NCBI GenBank assembly: GCA_038215555.1
Contig: JBBQQT010000001.1
Span: 17,998 to 81,997 of the forward strand
Origin: PFJX01 sp038215555
Lineage (GTDB): Bacteria > Pseudomonadota > Gammaproteobacteria > Burkholderiales > Thiobacillaceae
Length of the DNA stretch: 64,000 nt
Direction of reading: 5' to 3'
The position numbers were made by a program, and so were the translations under genes. Under the pieces are notes generated by a model, which worked only from the letters and a program-made list of their open reading frames with translations, made no database searches and was not told where the DNA came from. Positions 41,789 through 51,223 of this stretch are shown here, in pieces. The first letter of the stretch is position 1. Each line of letters begins with the position of its first letter.

Positions 41789-42994
41789 TCATTTGACCCA
41801 GGATAACGGGTCGAATGGCTTGCCCTGGCGTCGCAATTCAAAATAAAGCCCGGGTTCATCCTGACCGCCGGTGGCGCCTACCGTGGCCACCACGTCGCCC
41901 GCACGGACAGGGTCTCCGGGCTGCTTATACAAGCTTTCATTATTGCTGTACAGGCTGAGATAGCCGTTGCCATGGTCGATGATCAGCAAGTTGCCAAAAC
42001 CGCGCAGCCAATCCGCAAATGCCACTTCGCCGCTGGCGACCGAGCGGACTTCATTGCCTTGCCGGGCTCGAATAAAGAGTCCTTTCCAGGCGGGGCCGCC
42101 GCCTTCTCGGCTTTGACCGAATTTGCTGATGATTTCACCTGCTACCGGCAGCGCAAGTTTGCCCTTCAAGCGCGCAAAACTTAATCCTGCGACGCTGGCA
42201 TCGGCAATTTTGGTGACGACTTCGCCGGGTTTGAGCGTGGGCTTCGGCTGGGGTTTGGGTTTTGCCGGTTTGGCGGCTGCCGCTGCCGCCAGGCGGGCGA
42301 GTTTTTCGATCAGTTGGGTCAAGCGTTTTTCATCGCGCACCAGGGTATCGATCTGTTTCCGCTGCTGGCGTATCTGCGCTGAAAGTTTGTACAGCACTTG
42401 CTGTCGCGAGCCCTTTTCAATTTCCAGATTTTTCTTCTGCGTGACACGTTCCTGCTTGACCTTGAGCAGGTCGCTGTTCTGATCGCGGGTTTTTTCCTGC
42501 AACGTCTGCAGGTTTTGCAACGAGTCGCGGTGCTGGCGGATGAGATCAGCGCGGGCGCGGCCGATGTAGCTGTAATACTCGAGATTGCGCGCCACTTCAC
42601 CCGGGTTTTCGCCATTCAGCATCAGCTTCAAGGCATCGCCGCCGCCTTGGTGATGGTGCTTGCGCAGCAGTTCGGCGAGACGCGTTTGCTGATCGGCAAT
42701 TTCGGCTTCGGTGGTTTGGGTATCGGCGGCTAATTGCTGCAGCGTGCGTGACAGTTTGCGCTGGCGTAAATCCAGTTCGCGCAAACCACGATTGACGTCG
42801 GAAATCCTGCGCTCAGAGTGTTTCAGCGCGTCGGTGACTTCGGACTTGTCTTCGTTGGTTTGCTCCAGTTCTTCTTGCAGCGCTTTGATGCGTGAGCGCA
42901 GATCATTCAATTCTTCTTTTTTGCCGGTATCCGGTGCCGCTTGAACCGAAAACGTCAGGCAAAACAGACCCAGCAGGACAGCAAGAATGCGCAC
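41789..42994 (-). CDS. envC: Murein hydrolase activator EnvC
   Basis: A 401-residue exported protein with a signal peptide (MRILAVLLGLFCLTFSVQA), a long coiled coil (residues 25-245) and a C-terminal LytM/M23 domain. The catalytic metal ligands of M23 are replaced (KGLFIRARQG where H-x3-D is expected), as in EnvC, which activates amidases AmiA/B at the division septum instead of cutting itself. It starts 5 bases after the gpmI stop. Confidence 0.93.
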   Translation of the reverse strand: MRILAVLLGLFCLTFSVQAAPDTGKKEELNDLRSRIKALQEELEQTNEDKSEVTDALKHSERRISDVNRGLRELDLRQRKLSRTLQQLAADTQTTEAEIADQQTRLAELLRKHHHQGGGDALKLMLNGENPGEVARNLEYYSYIGRARADLIRQHRDSLQNLQTLQEKTRDQNSDLLKVKQERVTQKKNLEIEKGSRQQVLYKLSAQIRQQRKQIDTLVRDEKRLTQLIEKLARLAAAAAAKPAKPKPQPKPTLKPGEVVTKIADASVAGLSFARLKGKLALPVAGEIISKFGQSREGGGPAWKGLFIRARQGNEVRSVASGEVAFADWLRGFGNLLIIDHGNGYLSLYSNNESLYKQPGDPVRAGDVVATVGATGGQDEPGLYFELRRQGKPFDPLSWVK

Positions 42995-42999
42995 AGCGA

Positions 43000-44544
43000 T
43001 TACTTGAAATCGACGAGGGGGTGCCCCGTCATCTCCATTGGCTGCGGTAATCCCATCAACTTGAGCATGGTCGGCGCAATGTCTTCCAGGGCGCCGCTGT
43101 GTTTCATGCGGGCTGAACGGCCGATGTACAGGAAGGGAACCAGGTTCGTGGTATGCGCGGTATGGGGTTGGTTGGTGGTGGTGTCGAGCATGGTTTCCGC
43201 ATTGCCATGATCGGCGGTAATCAACACTTCTCCGCCAATGCCTTGCATGGCCTTTACCGCCCGCACGAGGCAGGTATCAACGGCTTCGACTGCTTTCACC
43301 GCCGCTTCCAGCATGCCGGTATGGCCGACCATGTCGCAGTTCGCGTAGTTGCAGATGATGGCGTCGTATTTGCGTAGTTTGATCGCTTCGACCAGTTTTT
43401 CGGTCAGCTCGAACGCATTCATCTCCGGCTTGAGGTCGTAGGTTGCCACGTTGGGTGACTTCACCATGATGCGATCTTCACCGCGATAAACAGTTTCTTC
43501 GCCGCCGTTGAAGAAATAAGTCACATGCGGGTATTTCTCGGTCTCGGCGATGCGCAGCTGGCGCAAGCCCAGGTTGGCGATGTACTCGCCAAAACCATTC
43601 CGCACGCGCTCCGGCGGGAAAGCGACGGGGACATCGAACTCCTCGCTGTAGCCGGTCAAGGTGCAATAGCTGGACAGTTTGGGCACGAAATCCCGCTCGA
43701 ATTCTTTGAACCCCGGGGTGATGAATGCCTTGGTCATTTCACGCGCCCGGTCGGAACGGAAGTTCATGAAAATGATGGCATCGCCATCCTGCATGCGAAC
43801 CGGTTCGCCGCCGGGTTGAACGATCGCGGTCGGTTTGACGAATTCGTCGTTCTCGCCGCGCGCGTAAGCCATTTCCAGGCCGAATCCGGCGCTGGGCGCC
43901 TGGTATTCCGCCCGCCCCAAGGTCAGCAGATCGAAGGCAATCTTGACCCGGTCCCAGCGCTTGTCGCGGTCCATGGCGTAATAGCGGCCGACGATGCTGG
44001 CGATGCGACCGCCGCGCAAGCCGTCCATTTTGTCCTGCAGGCAGCGAATGTAAGCCTCGGCACTTTTCGGCGGTGTGTCGCGGCCATCCAGGAAAGCATG
44101 AACATAGACTTTGTTTAATCCGCGTTGCAAGGCCAGGTCGAGCATGGCGTGGATATGGTTTTCGTGACTGTGCACGCCGCCATCCGACAACAGGCCGAAA
44201 ATGTGCAACGCACCGCCATTGTCTTTCAGCTTGTTGATGACTTCATTCAGCGCCAGGTTGACGGAGAAATGACCGTTGCGAATGGCGTGGTCGATGCGCG
44301 TGTATTCCTGATAAACCACCCGACCGGCACCGATGTTGAGGTGGCCGACTTCAGAATTGCCCATCTGGCCGGCCGGCAAACCGACCGCAGCTTCCGAAGC
44401 CTGGATCAGGGTATGCGGATAGTCGTGCCAGAGCTGATCGAAATTCGGTTTCGCGGCACAGGTGATGGCATTGTTGGCGTCGGCAATGCGGCAGCCAAAA
44501 CCATCTAGGATAAGAAGAAGAACGGGTTTGGCGGCGATAGACAT
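43000..44544 (-). CDS. gpmI: 2,3-bisphosphoglycerate-independent phosphoglycerate mutase
   Basis: A 514-residue manganese enzyme of glycolysis and gluconeogenesis. Metal and phosphoserine sites are seen in LLLILDGFG, QMGNSEVGHLNIGAGR (nucleophile Ser), HAFLDGRDTPP, DMVGHTGMLEAAVKAVE and ITADHGNAE. It heads the minus-strand run gpmI-envC-ctpA-unknown-moeB/thiF. The upstream gap is shared with the divergent ArsR-type regulator. Confidence 0.96.
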   Translation of the reverse strand: MSIAAKPVLLLILDGFGCRIADANNAITCAAKPNFDQLWHDYPHTLIQASEAAVGLPAGQMGNSEVGHLNIGAGRVVYQEYTRIDHAIRNGHFSVNLALNEVINKLKDNGGALHIFGLLSDGGVHSHENHIHAMLDLALQRGLNKVYVHAFLDGRDTPPKSAEAYIRCLQDKMDGLRGGRIASIVGRYYAMDRDKRWDRVKIAFDLLTLGRAEYQAPSAGFGLEMAYARGENDEFVKPTAIVQPGGEPVRMQDGDAIIFMNFRSDRAREMTKAFITPGFKEFERDFVPKLSSYCTLTGYSEEFDVPVAFPPERVRNGFGEYIANLGLRQLRIAETEKYPHVTYFFNGGEETVYRGEDRIMVKSPNVATYDLKPEMNAFELTEKLVEAIKLRKYDAIICNYANCDMVGHTGMLEAAVKAVEAVDTCLVRAVKAMQGIGGEVLITADHGNAETMLDTTTNQPHTAHTTNLVPFLYIGRSARMKHSGALEDIAPTMLKLMGLPQPMEMTGHPLVDFK

Positions 44545-44591
44545 GAGCAGATTTTATCGTATTTAAGGGGCTTTTTTTGGCGCGGTATTTT

Positions 44592-44607
44592 AGTATATTT
44601 GAATACT
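44592..44607. promoter_or_regulatory. Inverted repeat upstream of the ArsR-type gene
   Basis: AGTAT-N6-ATACT sits about 80 bases before the regulator start in an AT-rich stretch, where a promoter is expected; TATACT at 44616-44621 could be the -10. It is a candidate autoregulatory operator, in imperfect agreement with the better palindrome before the efflux genes. Confidence 0.4.
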
Positions 44608-44685
44608 TTAGCGGATATACTGCTCAGCCAAGTAAGGCTATGCATGTAAGTTTTCGAGCATTTATAAAACACTGTCGTGACCACT

Positions 44686-45039
44686 ATGCCATTACCAAAA
44701 TTTGCCAGTTCGGAACCTGCGTTGGTTTCCGAGTTCACGGATCTGATCGACAAGGATGAGCACATTGAGCAAGCCTCGCGCGCGCTCAAGGCAATGTCGC
44801 ATCCACTGCGTCTCAAGATATTGTGTGTGCTGGGCGACAAAGAAGTCAGCGTGCAAGACATCGTTGAAAACGTGGGTACGTCGCAAAGCAATATTTCGCA
44901 ACACCTGGCAATTCTGCGCGACAAGGGCGTTTTGCGCACGCGCAAGGATGCCAACCGGGTTTACTACCGGGTCGGCGATACGCGTACCTTGCAATTGATC
45001 AGCATGATGCGAGATGTCTTCTGCGGCTTTGCAAAATAG
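44686..45039 (+). CDS. ArsR-family regulator with SqrR/BigR-like cysteine pair
   Basis: A 117-residue winged-helix repressor (MSHPLRLKILCVLGD; recognition helix TSQSNISQHLAILRDKG; wing TRKDANRVYYRV). It has only two cysteines, C47 in helix 2 and C113 in the last helix (MMRDVFCGF). Their spacing is 66 residues, as between C41 and C107 of the persulfide sensor SqrR, and the local contexts match BigR/YgaV. No classic metal motif (CVC) is present. It probably represses the downstream efflux and sulfur-transfer genes until persulfides form an intramolecular bridge. GTG 44677 is an alternative start. Confidence 0.87.
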   Translation: MPLPKFASSEPALVSEFTDLIDKDEHIEQASRALKAMSHPLRLKILCVLGDKEVSVQDIVENVGTSQSNISQHLAILRDKGVLRTRKDANRVYYRVGDTRTLQLISMMRDVFCGFAK

Positions 45040-45081
45040 CCACAAGTTCAATTTATGCTTTTATAGAAATAACTGATCGTG

Positions 45082-45103
45082 TATATTAGACGGGTCTAAT
45101 ATA
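45082..45103. promoter_or_regulatory. Perfect palindrome before the efflux operon, probable operator
   Basis: A perfect 9+9 bp inverted repeat (arms TATATTAGA and TCTAATATA, 4-bp centre CGGG) lies between the ArsR-type gene and tolC, 52 bases before the tolC-like ATG. Size and AT-rich symmetry fit an ArsR/SmtB dimer site. The left arm contains TATATT, a possible -10 hexamer. Confidence 0.65.
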
Positions 45104-45154
45104 TCCCGCGCTTCCAGTCTGAACGCGGGATCAGCGTCCACCTGGAGCGTTGCC

Positions 45155-46540
45155 ATGAAAAGTCTATTTTTAGGCCAGCTGATGCTGGCAGCGGTTGTTG
45201 TTTTAGCCAGTTCCGCCGCAACGGCGGAAAAACTGGAATACAAACAGTGCGTCGCCATTGCGCTGGCACAAAACCCTGAACTGGCGATCAGCCGGGCGCA
45301 GATCGAACAGGCCGAGGCGGCGGTTCGGCAAGCCGCAGGCAAACGACTGCCGCAGGTCAATCTGTCGCTGACAGCAACGCGCAGCAATGATGCGTTGAAT
45401 GCGTTCGGCATGAAGCTGGGGCAGCGTGGTGCGACATTCGGGGATTTCGGGGCGGGGGAATTTAATCCTGCCAATCTGAATGTTCTTGCGGTTACTCCGC
45501 GCGATCTGAACCACCCCAGCGCCGTCAATAACTTCAACACCCGCATCGAACTGTTGGTGCCTGTTTACAACGGCGGCATGGTGAAAAGCTATATCGATAC
45601 CGCCAAGGCTTATGTGCGGGCGGCGCAGTCGGGTGACGAGGTGGCTCGCCAGCAACTCGCCAAGCATGTGCTGATGGCCTATCAGGGCGTGCACACCGCG
45701 CGCGCCTACATCAAGCTGGCCGAAGAGGCGCGCGCTGCTGCCGAGGAATACGTCCGCATCAGCGACAAGTTGCACAAGCAGGGCATGGCGGTGAAAAGCG
45801 ATGTGTTGTCGGCCAAGGTCAATCTGGAAGAGGTCAAGATCAAGGGCCTCGAAGCGAAGAATGCCGAAGCCGCCGCGCTGAATCAATTAGCTTTGTTGAT
45901 GGGCAAATCGCTGGATGATCCGCTCGATGTCGGCGCCCCGATGACACCCGAGATGCTCGCCGGCAGCCCGGCTGATCTGCGTGCCCAGGCGTTGAATGAA
46001 CATGCCGGCTTGCGCGCGTTGCGGAACCAGGTCGAAGGTGCCGGGGCGCAGGTTGGCGCTGCGCGTGCGGGCAAGAAGCCGCAATTCAATGTGATGCTGC
46101 GGCAAGACTGGAATGATGCAAACCTCGGCCTGGATGCTGCATCCTATACCGTTGCCGGCGTCCTCTCCTGGTCGGCTTTCGATGGCGGCGTCAACAATGC
46201 CAATATCGATCGGGCTGCCGCGCAGCGCTCCGAGCTGGTGGCCAAATTGCGCCAGGCGGAAGAAGGGGTCGGCTATCAGGTCACCGATGCCCGGCGCAAG
46301 GCATTGGAAGCGGAAGAAAAAATCGTTGCCCGCGCGGCCGGCGTCGAGCAGGCGATGGAAGCGCAGCGGCTGGTCAAGAAACGCTATGAAAACAGCATGG
46401 CCACGTTGATCGAATTGCTTGGCGCCCAGGCGCAATTCGACAAAGCCAATGCCGACCTGGTCGCCGCTCGTTATGAACTCGCTGTCAACCGCGCTGAGTT
46501 GAAGCGCTCGGTTGGCGTGCTCACTGCTGATTCTCTTTAA
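45155..46540 (+). CDS. TolC-family outer-membrane channel of an RND system
   Basis: A 461-residue TolC-like protein with a signal peptide ending SAATA and two repeats of the long-helix OEP domain (CVAIALAQNPELAISRAQIEQAEAAVRQ near residue 30; LNEHAGLRALRNQVEGAGAQVGAARAGKKP near 280). It is the first gene after the operator and is followed 13 bases later by the adaptor, so it is the outer-membrane part of a tripartite pump. Confidence 0.9.
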   Translation: MKSLFLGQLMLAAVVVLASSAATAEKLEYKQCVAIALAQNPELAISRAQIEQAEAAVRQAAGKRLPQVNLSLTATRSNDALNAFGMKLGQRGATFGDFGAGEFNPANLNVLAVTPRDLNHPSAVNNFNTRIELLVPVYNGGMVKSYIDTAKAYVRAAQSGDEVARQQLAKHVLMAYQGVHTARAYIKLAEEARAAAEEYVRISDKLHKQGMAVKSDVLSAKVNLEEVKIKGLEAKNAEAAALNQLALLMGKSLDDPLDVGAPMTPEMLAGSPADLRAQALNEHAGLRALRNQVEGAGAQVGAARAGKKPQFNVMLRQDWNDANLGLDAASYTVAGVLSWSAFDGGVNNANIDRAAAQRSELVAKLRQAEEGVGYQVTDARRKALEAEEKIVARAAGVEQAMEAQRLVKKRYENSMATLIELLGAQAQFDKANADLVAARYELAVNRAELKRSVGVLTADSL

Positions 46541-46553
46541 AAAGGAGCCCGAC

Positions 46554-47633
46554 ATGTCCAAAGTCGCTCTCAATCGTTTTCTCGTTGCCCCGCTGGTGAT
46601 TGCCTTGTCATTGTCATTGGTGGCCTGTTCCGAGCCCGAACCGGCCAAGACCGCGCAAGCTGCACAACGCAGCGTACAGGCGCAGATCAGCCAGATTCAT
46701 CTGGCGGAAGTGGCCGCCACCACGGCGACCACCGGCAGTGTCGTAGCACTGGAGTCGGTGCGTGTGGCTTCCCGTCTGATGGGCTACATCAAGGACATCG
46801 CGGTGGCTGAAGGCCAGGCAGTGAAAGCCGGGCAGCGTTTGTTCACGATCGACCCGCTCGATATCGAAGGCGCGGTTGAACAAGCGCGGCTTGGCTTGCG
46901 GCAGGCGGAAGACGCAATGAAAGATGCCAAGGCGGATTTCGAACGCTTCGAGAATCTTTACAAGGATGAAGTCGTCAGCCGCCAGCAATTCGAGAAGATG
47001 AAGCTCAACTACGACATGGCTGTGTCGCGCTCGGCGCAGGCCAAGGCGGGTCTGGGAACGGCGCAGGGACAAATGCGCTATGCCACGGTGACTTCGCCGA
47101 TCAATGGCGTGGTGACCCAGAAACTGGCCAACCAGGGCGATATCGCCGCGCCCGGCCATCCGGTGCTGATGGTGGAAAACCCGGCCAGGCTGCAAGTTCA
47201 GACTGCCGTTTCGGAATCCTTGTACAAGAGCATCCGGATCGGCCAGGCCGTGATGGTGGAAATCGACGGACAGGAGAAAACGGTGGCCGGCAAGGTGGCT
47301 AATCTGTCGCCGGCGGCCGATCCGATGACCCACACTTACACCATCAAGCTGGATGTCGCCGCGCCCGGGCTGAAGAGCGGCGCTTTCGCGCGCGTGTTGT
47401 TCCCGATTGGCGCGCGCAGCATTCTGGCGTTGCCGGTGGAAGCCGTGCTGGAGCGCGCCGGCATTGCCGGCGTGTTCGTGGTCGATGCGCAGAATGTGGC
47501 GCAGTACCGCATGGTGCGCACCGGCCGGGCGGTGGATGGGCGAGTCGAAGTGCTGTCCGGGCTGAATCCGGGCGAACGCGTGGTCACCGGCAATGCGCAG
47601 GCGGTGAACAACGGCGACAAGGTCACGGGTTAA
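46554..47633 (+). CDS. RND efflux periplasmic adaptor lipoprotein
   Basis: A 359-residue adaptor with a lipobox LSLVAC (Cys21). A lipoyl half (VASRLMGYIKDIAVAEGQAVKAGQRLFTID), a coiled-coil hairpin (about residues 105-165), the second lipoyl half (VTSPINGVVTQKLANQGDIAAPG), a beta-barrel and a membrane-proximal domain follow. The ATG follows AAAGGAG. It joins the TolC-like channel to the RND permease encoded next. Confidence 0.92.
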   Translation: MSKVALNRFLVAPLVIALSLSLVACSEPEPAKTAQAAQRSVQAQISQIHLAEVAATTATTGSVVALESVRVASRLMGYIKDIAVAEGQAVKAGQRLFTIDPLDIEGAVEQARLGLRQAEDAMKDAKADFERFENLYKDEVVSRQQFEKMKLNYDMAVSRSAQAKAGLGTAQGQMRYATVTSPINGVVTQKLANQGDIAAPGHPVLMVENPARLQVQTAVSESLYKSIRIGQAVMVEIDGQEKTVAGKVANLSPAADPMTHTYTIKLDVAAPGLKSGAFARVLFPIGARSILALPVEAVLERAGIAGVFVVDAQNVAQYRMVRTGRAVDGRVEVLSGLNPGERVVTGNAQAVNNGDKVTG

Positions 47634-47656
47634 GTGTTTTCAAGGGATAACAGACC

Positions 47657-50600
47657 ATGAGCGCGCACGATACCGATACACCGATGAACCTCGCGGGCAA
47701 ACTCGCCAAGGGTTTTCTGACTTCCAAGCTCACCGCGTTGTTTATTCTGGCGGTGACACTGACCGGCCTGCTGGCGCTGGTGGTGACACCGCGCGAATAC
47801 AACCCGCAGATCGTTGTGCCGGCGGCCAACATCATCGTCGCCAAGCCGGGCGCATCGGCCACCGAGATTCATAATTTGGTAGTGAAGCCGCTGGAAGCGA
47901 TCATGAACGCGCAGTCCGGCGTCGATCATACGTTCGGCTATGCGACCAATGATTTCGGCCTGGTCACCGTGCAGTTCAAGGTTGGCGAGAATCAGGAGGA
48001 CAGCCTGGTCAAGATGTACAACCAGTTGATGCAGAACTGGGATCGCATCCCGCCGGGCGCGATGGAACCGATCGTCAAACCGATCAATGTCGACGATGTG
48101 CCGATCATGACACTGACACTGGCTTCCGCCGCGCATGATGATTTCAGGCTGCGTCAGGTCGGACAACGCTTGCTGGAGCACTTGCGCAACGTGCCGGGCG
48201 TGTCGTTCACCCAAATCGTTGGCGGCCGCGCCCAATCGGTGAACGTCTGGGTCGATCCGCAACGGTTGGAAGCCGCTGGCCTGACACTGGACCGCATCGA
48301 TCAGATGCTGCGCGGCGCCAACGTCGCGGCGCCGCTCGGCGAACTCGTTCAGAATAACCAGAGCGTGCCGCTGCGCCTGGCGGGGTTTCTGGGTTCTGCC
48401 GAGGAAGTCGGCAAGATCGTGGTGGGCGCCTCGCGCGCCGGCGGCGCGATCTATCTGAAGGACATCGCGCGCATCGAGGATGGCGCGGAAGAAATCGAAC
48501 AGACTTCGCGCTTCGCCTTCGGTCCGGCCAGCATCGGCAAGGCCGGCGGTGAAAATCCCGCCGTCACCTTGGCCATCGCCAAGAAAGCCGGCACCAATGC
48601 GGTGGTCGTCGCGGATGCGGTGCTGACCAAGCTGGAAGAACTGAAGTTGCAGGCGATCCCCGCCGGCATCGAGGTTGCCGTCACCCGCAACGACGGCGCC
48701 AAGGCCGACGCAGCGGTGAATGAACTGGTGATGCACCTGGGCATCGCGATTGCGTCGGTGGTTCTGATTCTGGTGATTTTCCTCGGTTGGCGTGAGGCGG
48801 GCATCGTCACCATGACCGTGCCGCTGATCCTGTTCGTCGTGCTGGCGGTCGGCCTTGCGTTTGGTCAGACCATCAACCGGATCACCTTGTTCGCGCTGAT
48901 TCTGTCGCTGGGTTTGCTGGTCGATGCGGCGATTGTGGTGATCGAGAACATTCACCGTCACCTGCATCATGGTTCGAAACGACCTTTCGCCGAGACCTTG
49001 GTGATTGCCACCAACGAAATTGGCAATCCGACCAATATCGCCACCATCGCGGTGATCCTGGCGTTCATCCCGATGGCCTTTGTCACCGGCATGATGGGGC
49101 CGTTCATGCTGCCGATTCCGTTCAACGTGCCAGTGGCAATGATCGCCTCCATCGTCATCGCCTACATGGTGGTGCCATGGGCGGCAAACCTGTGGTTGGC
49201 GAGGAAGGCGGCGCGTGAGGAAATGGAGCGCACGCCTTGCCTGGAAGAGCCGTGCGCACAACCACCGGACGCACTGCAGCGCGCTTATATGGCGGTGTTG
49301 ACGCCGCTGATCCGCTCCGGCGCGAAGCGCAATATCACCTTCGTGGTGGTGTTCTTCTTGCTGGCAGGCGCGATGTTGATGCCGGCCTGGCAATTTATTC
49401 GCCCGTCGGGTCTCAATGGACCGCTATCGATGTTCGGCGTTGAATTGAAAATGCTGCCCAATGACAACACCAATACCATGCTGTTGCAGGTCGATATGCC
49501 GGCTGGTGCCGCGTTGGCGGCGACTGATCAGGTGGCGCGCGAAGTCGGCGCGGTGGTTGGCAAGCATCCGCATGTGACTGACTATCAGACCTTCCTCGGT
49601 CTGACTGCGCCGATCGACTTTGCGGCGCTGGTGCGCGGCGACATGATCAAGCGCGGCGCCAATCTGGCGCAGCTTCGGGTCAATTTTGTCGATAAACATC
49701 ATCGCAGCGATTCTTCGCATGACATCGCCATCCAGCTGGACGCGTCGCTGAAGGCTGTGCGTCAAAAATTCCCGAGCGCACGCATCAAGCTGTATGAGAC
49801 CCCGCCTGGACCGCCGGTGCAGGCGCAGATACTGGCCGAGCTGTACGGCCCGGACTACGATCTGCTGCGCGGCGCGGCGCCTGAAGTGAACCAGGCATTC
49901 GAGCAGATTTATGGCATGGTCAACGTGGACAATTCAGTCACCGCCGATTCGGATACCTTCCGCGTCTTTGTCGACAATGAAAAGGCGATGCTCGCCGGCA
50001 TTCCGGCCGGCCTGGTAGCCAAGACTCTGCGCGATTACGTGAATGGCTTCAAAGTAGGAATCATGCATGTGGAAAGTGCACGCGAGCCGATCGACATCCA
50101 GGTCCGCCTGCCGCGTGAGATGCGCGCCAATCCAGAGACGTTGATGAATCTGCGCCTGACCAATCCGCAAGGCATGCAGGTGCCGCTGTCGGCGATCGCC
50201 AGTGTCGAACGCGTCATCGAGGTCAAGCCGATCTATGCCCGCGATCAGCACAGCATGGTCATGGTCGGCGGCGAGTTGCTCAAATCAAGCCCGGTCTATG
50301 CGGTGCTGGCGATGGATGAAATGCTCGATGGCAAGACCCTGGCGAATGGCACGACATTCACCACCGGTAACCTTGGCTTCACTCAGGCGAGTCCGAAGGA
50401 CGTGGTGGAAAACACCCTGCTCTGGGGTGGCGAAATGCGTCTGACGCTGGATGTGTTCCGCGACCTCGGTTCGGCGTTCATCGTTGCCTTGATCCTGATC
50501 TACCTGATGCTGGTCGGCTATTACAAGTCGTTCGGTTTGCCGGTCATCGTGATGGGTGCGATTCCGCTGACCCTGGTCGGCGTCTTCCCCGGCCACTGGG

Positions 50601-50941
50601 CGACCAGCCAGGCGTTTACCGCGACTTCGATGATCGGCGTCATCGCGCTGGCCGGTATCGTTGTGCGCAACTCTCTGCTGCTGATCGACTTCATCCTCGA
50701 TTACCGCAAACAGGGTTTTGAACTCGAGCGGGCGGTGATCGAAGCCGGTGCGGTCCGTTTCCGCCCGATTCTGCTTACCGCGCTGGCAATCATCCTGGGT
50801 TCCGCCATCATGATTACCGATCCAGTCTTCGGCGGCCTCGCGGTATCGCTGATTTTTGGTACCTTTGCGTCCACCGCTCTCACCCTGGTGGTGATCCCGC
50901 TGATGTATTACTTGTGGCAGCGTAAAGCCGCATCCAACTAA
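47657..50941 (+). CDS. RND efflux transporter permease
   Basis: A 1094-residue twelve-helix RND pump with two large periplasmic loops. Helix 4 holds the proton-relay aspartate (GLLVDAAIVVIENIHRH). The sequence after helix 1 (TPREYNPQIVVPAANIIVAKPGASATEIHNLVVKPLE) is the variant seen in RND permeases linked to DUF2892/rhodanese genes. The substrate is unknown; the context suggests a reactive sulfur species, a thiol conjugate or an electrophile. It is the largest gene of the putative ArsR-controlled operon. Confidence 0.93.
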   Translation: MSAHDTDTPMNLAGKLAKGFLTSKLTALFILAVTLTGLLALVVTPREYNPQIVVPAANIIVAKPGASATEIHNLVVKPLEAIMNAQSGVDHTFGYATNDFGLVTVQFKVGENQEDSLVKMYNQLMQNWDRIPPGAMEPIVKPINVDDVPIMTLTLASAAHDDFRLRQVGQRLLEHLRNVPGVSFTQIVGGRAQSVNVWVDPQRLEAAGLTLDRIDQMLRGANVAAPLGELVQNNQSVPLRLAGFLGSAEEVGKIVVGASRAGGAIYLKDIARIEDGAEEIEQTSRFAFGPASIGKAGGENPAVTLAIAKKAGTNAVVVADAVLTKLEELKLQAIPAGIEVAVTRNDGAKADAAVNELVMHLGIAIASVVLILVIFLGWREAGIVTMTVPLILFVVLAVGLAFGQTINRITLFALILSLGLLVDAAIVVIENIHRHLHHGSKRPFAETLVIATNEIGNPTNIATIAVILAFIPMAFVTGMMGPFMLPIPFNVPVAMIASIVIAYMVVPWAANLWLARKAAREEMERTPCLEEPCAQPPDALQRAYMAVLTPLIRSGAKRNITFVVVFFLLAGAMLMPAWQFIRPSGLNGPLSMFGVELKMLPNDNTNTMLLQVDMPAGAALAATDQVAREVGAVVGKHPHVTDYQTFLGLTAPIDFAALVRGDMIKRGANLAQLRVNFVDKHHRSDSSHDIAIQLDASLKAVRQKFPSARIKLYETPPGPPVQAQILAELYGPDYDLLRGAAPEVNQAFEQIYGMVNVDNSVTADSDTFRVFVDNEKAMLAGIPAGLVAKTLRDYVNGFKVGIMHVESAREPIDIQVRLPREMRANPETLMNLRLTNPQGMQVPLSAIASVERVIEVKPIYARDQHSMVMVGGELLKSSPVYAVLAMDEMLDGKTLANGTTFTTGNLGFTQASPKDVVENTLLWGGEMRLTLDVFRDLGSAFIVALILIYLMLVGYYKSFGLPVIVMGAIPLTLVGVFPGHWATSQAFTATSMIGVIALAGIVVRNSLLLIDFILDYRKQGFELERAVIEAGAVRFRPILLTALAIILGSAIMITDPVFGGLAVSLIFGTFASTALTLVVIPLMYYLWQRKAASN

Positions 50942-50953
50942 AAGGAGTTATTC

Positions 50954-51181
50954 ATGACTATCGAACGCATTATGCGAATCCTCGCTGGCAGCATGATTCT
51001 GCTGTCCCTCGCCCTGGCCCATTTCAGCGGCCAGATCGACATGAGCAGCCTGTCCTGGCTCTGGTTCACCGCTTTCATCGGCTTCAACCTGCTGCAATCC
51101 GGCTTCACCGGTTTTTGCCCGCCGGAATTCCTGTTGAAACGGATGGGTTTCCAGTCCGGCGGCAACGCCTGCAGCAAGTAA
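50954..51181 (+). CDS. YgaP-like DUF2892 membrane protein
   Basis: A 75-residue protein with two membrane helices (IMRILAGSMILLSLALAHF; LWFTAFIGFNLLQSGFTGF), the conserved FCP motif (GFCPPEFLLKRMGF) and a second Cys near the end (GNACSK). DUF2892 forms the membrane half of YgaP, which in E. coli is fused to rhodanese and controlled by the ArsR-type YgaV. Here a separate rhodanese gene follows, and the regulator lies 6 kb upstream. Confidence 0.88.
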   Translation: MTIERIMRILAGSMILLSLALAHFSGQIDMSSLSWLWFTAFIGFNLLQSGFTGFCPPEFLLKRMGFQSGGNACSK

Positions 51182-51223
51182 AAGGTAAACTTGCCGCCTT
51201 TTGCAAACTGCTACAGGGTATTC

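Noticed and set aside
44505..44954. 149-codon minus-strand open frame upstream of gpmI
   Set aside because: It overlaps the ArsR-type gene and both promoter regions, and its protein is Ser/Cys-rich without a domain.
47630..49393. 587-codon minus-strand open frame
   Set aside because: It is antisense to the RND permease, rich in His/Gln/Arg, with no recognisable motif.
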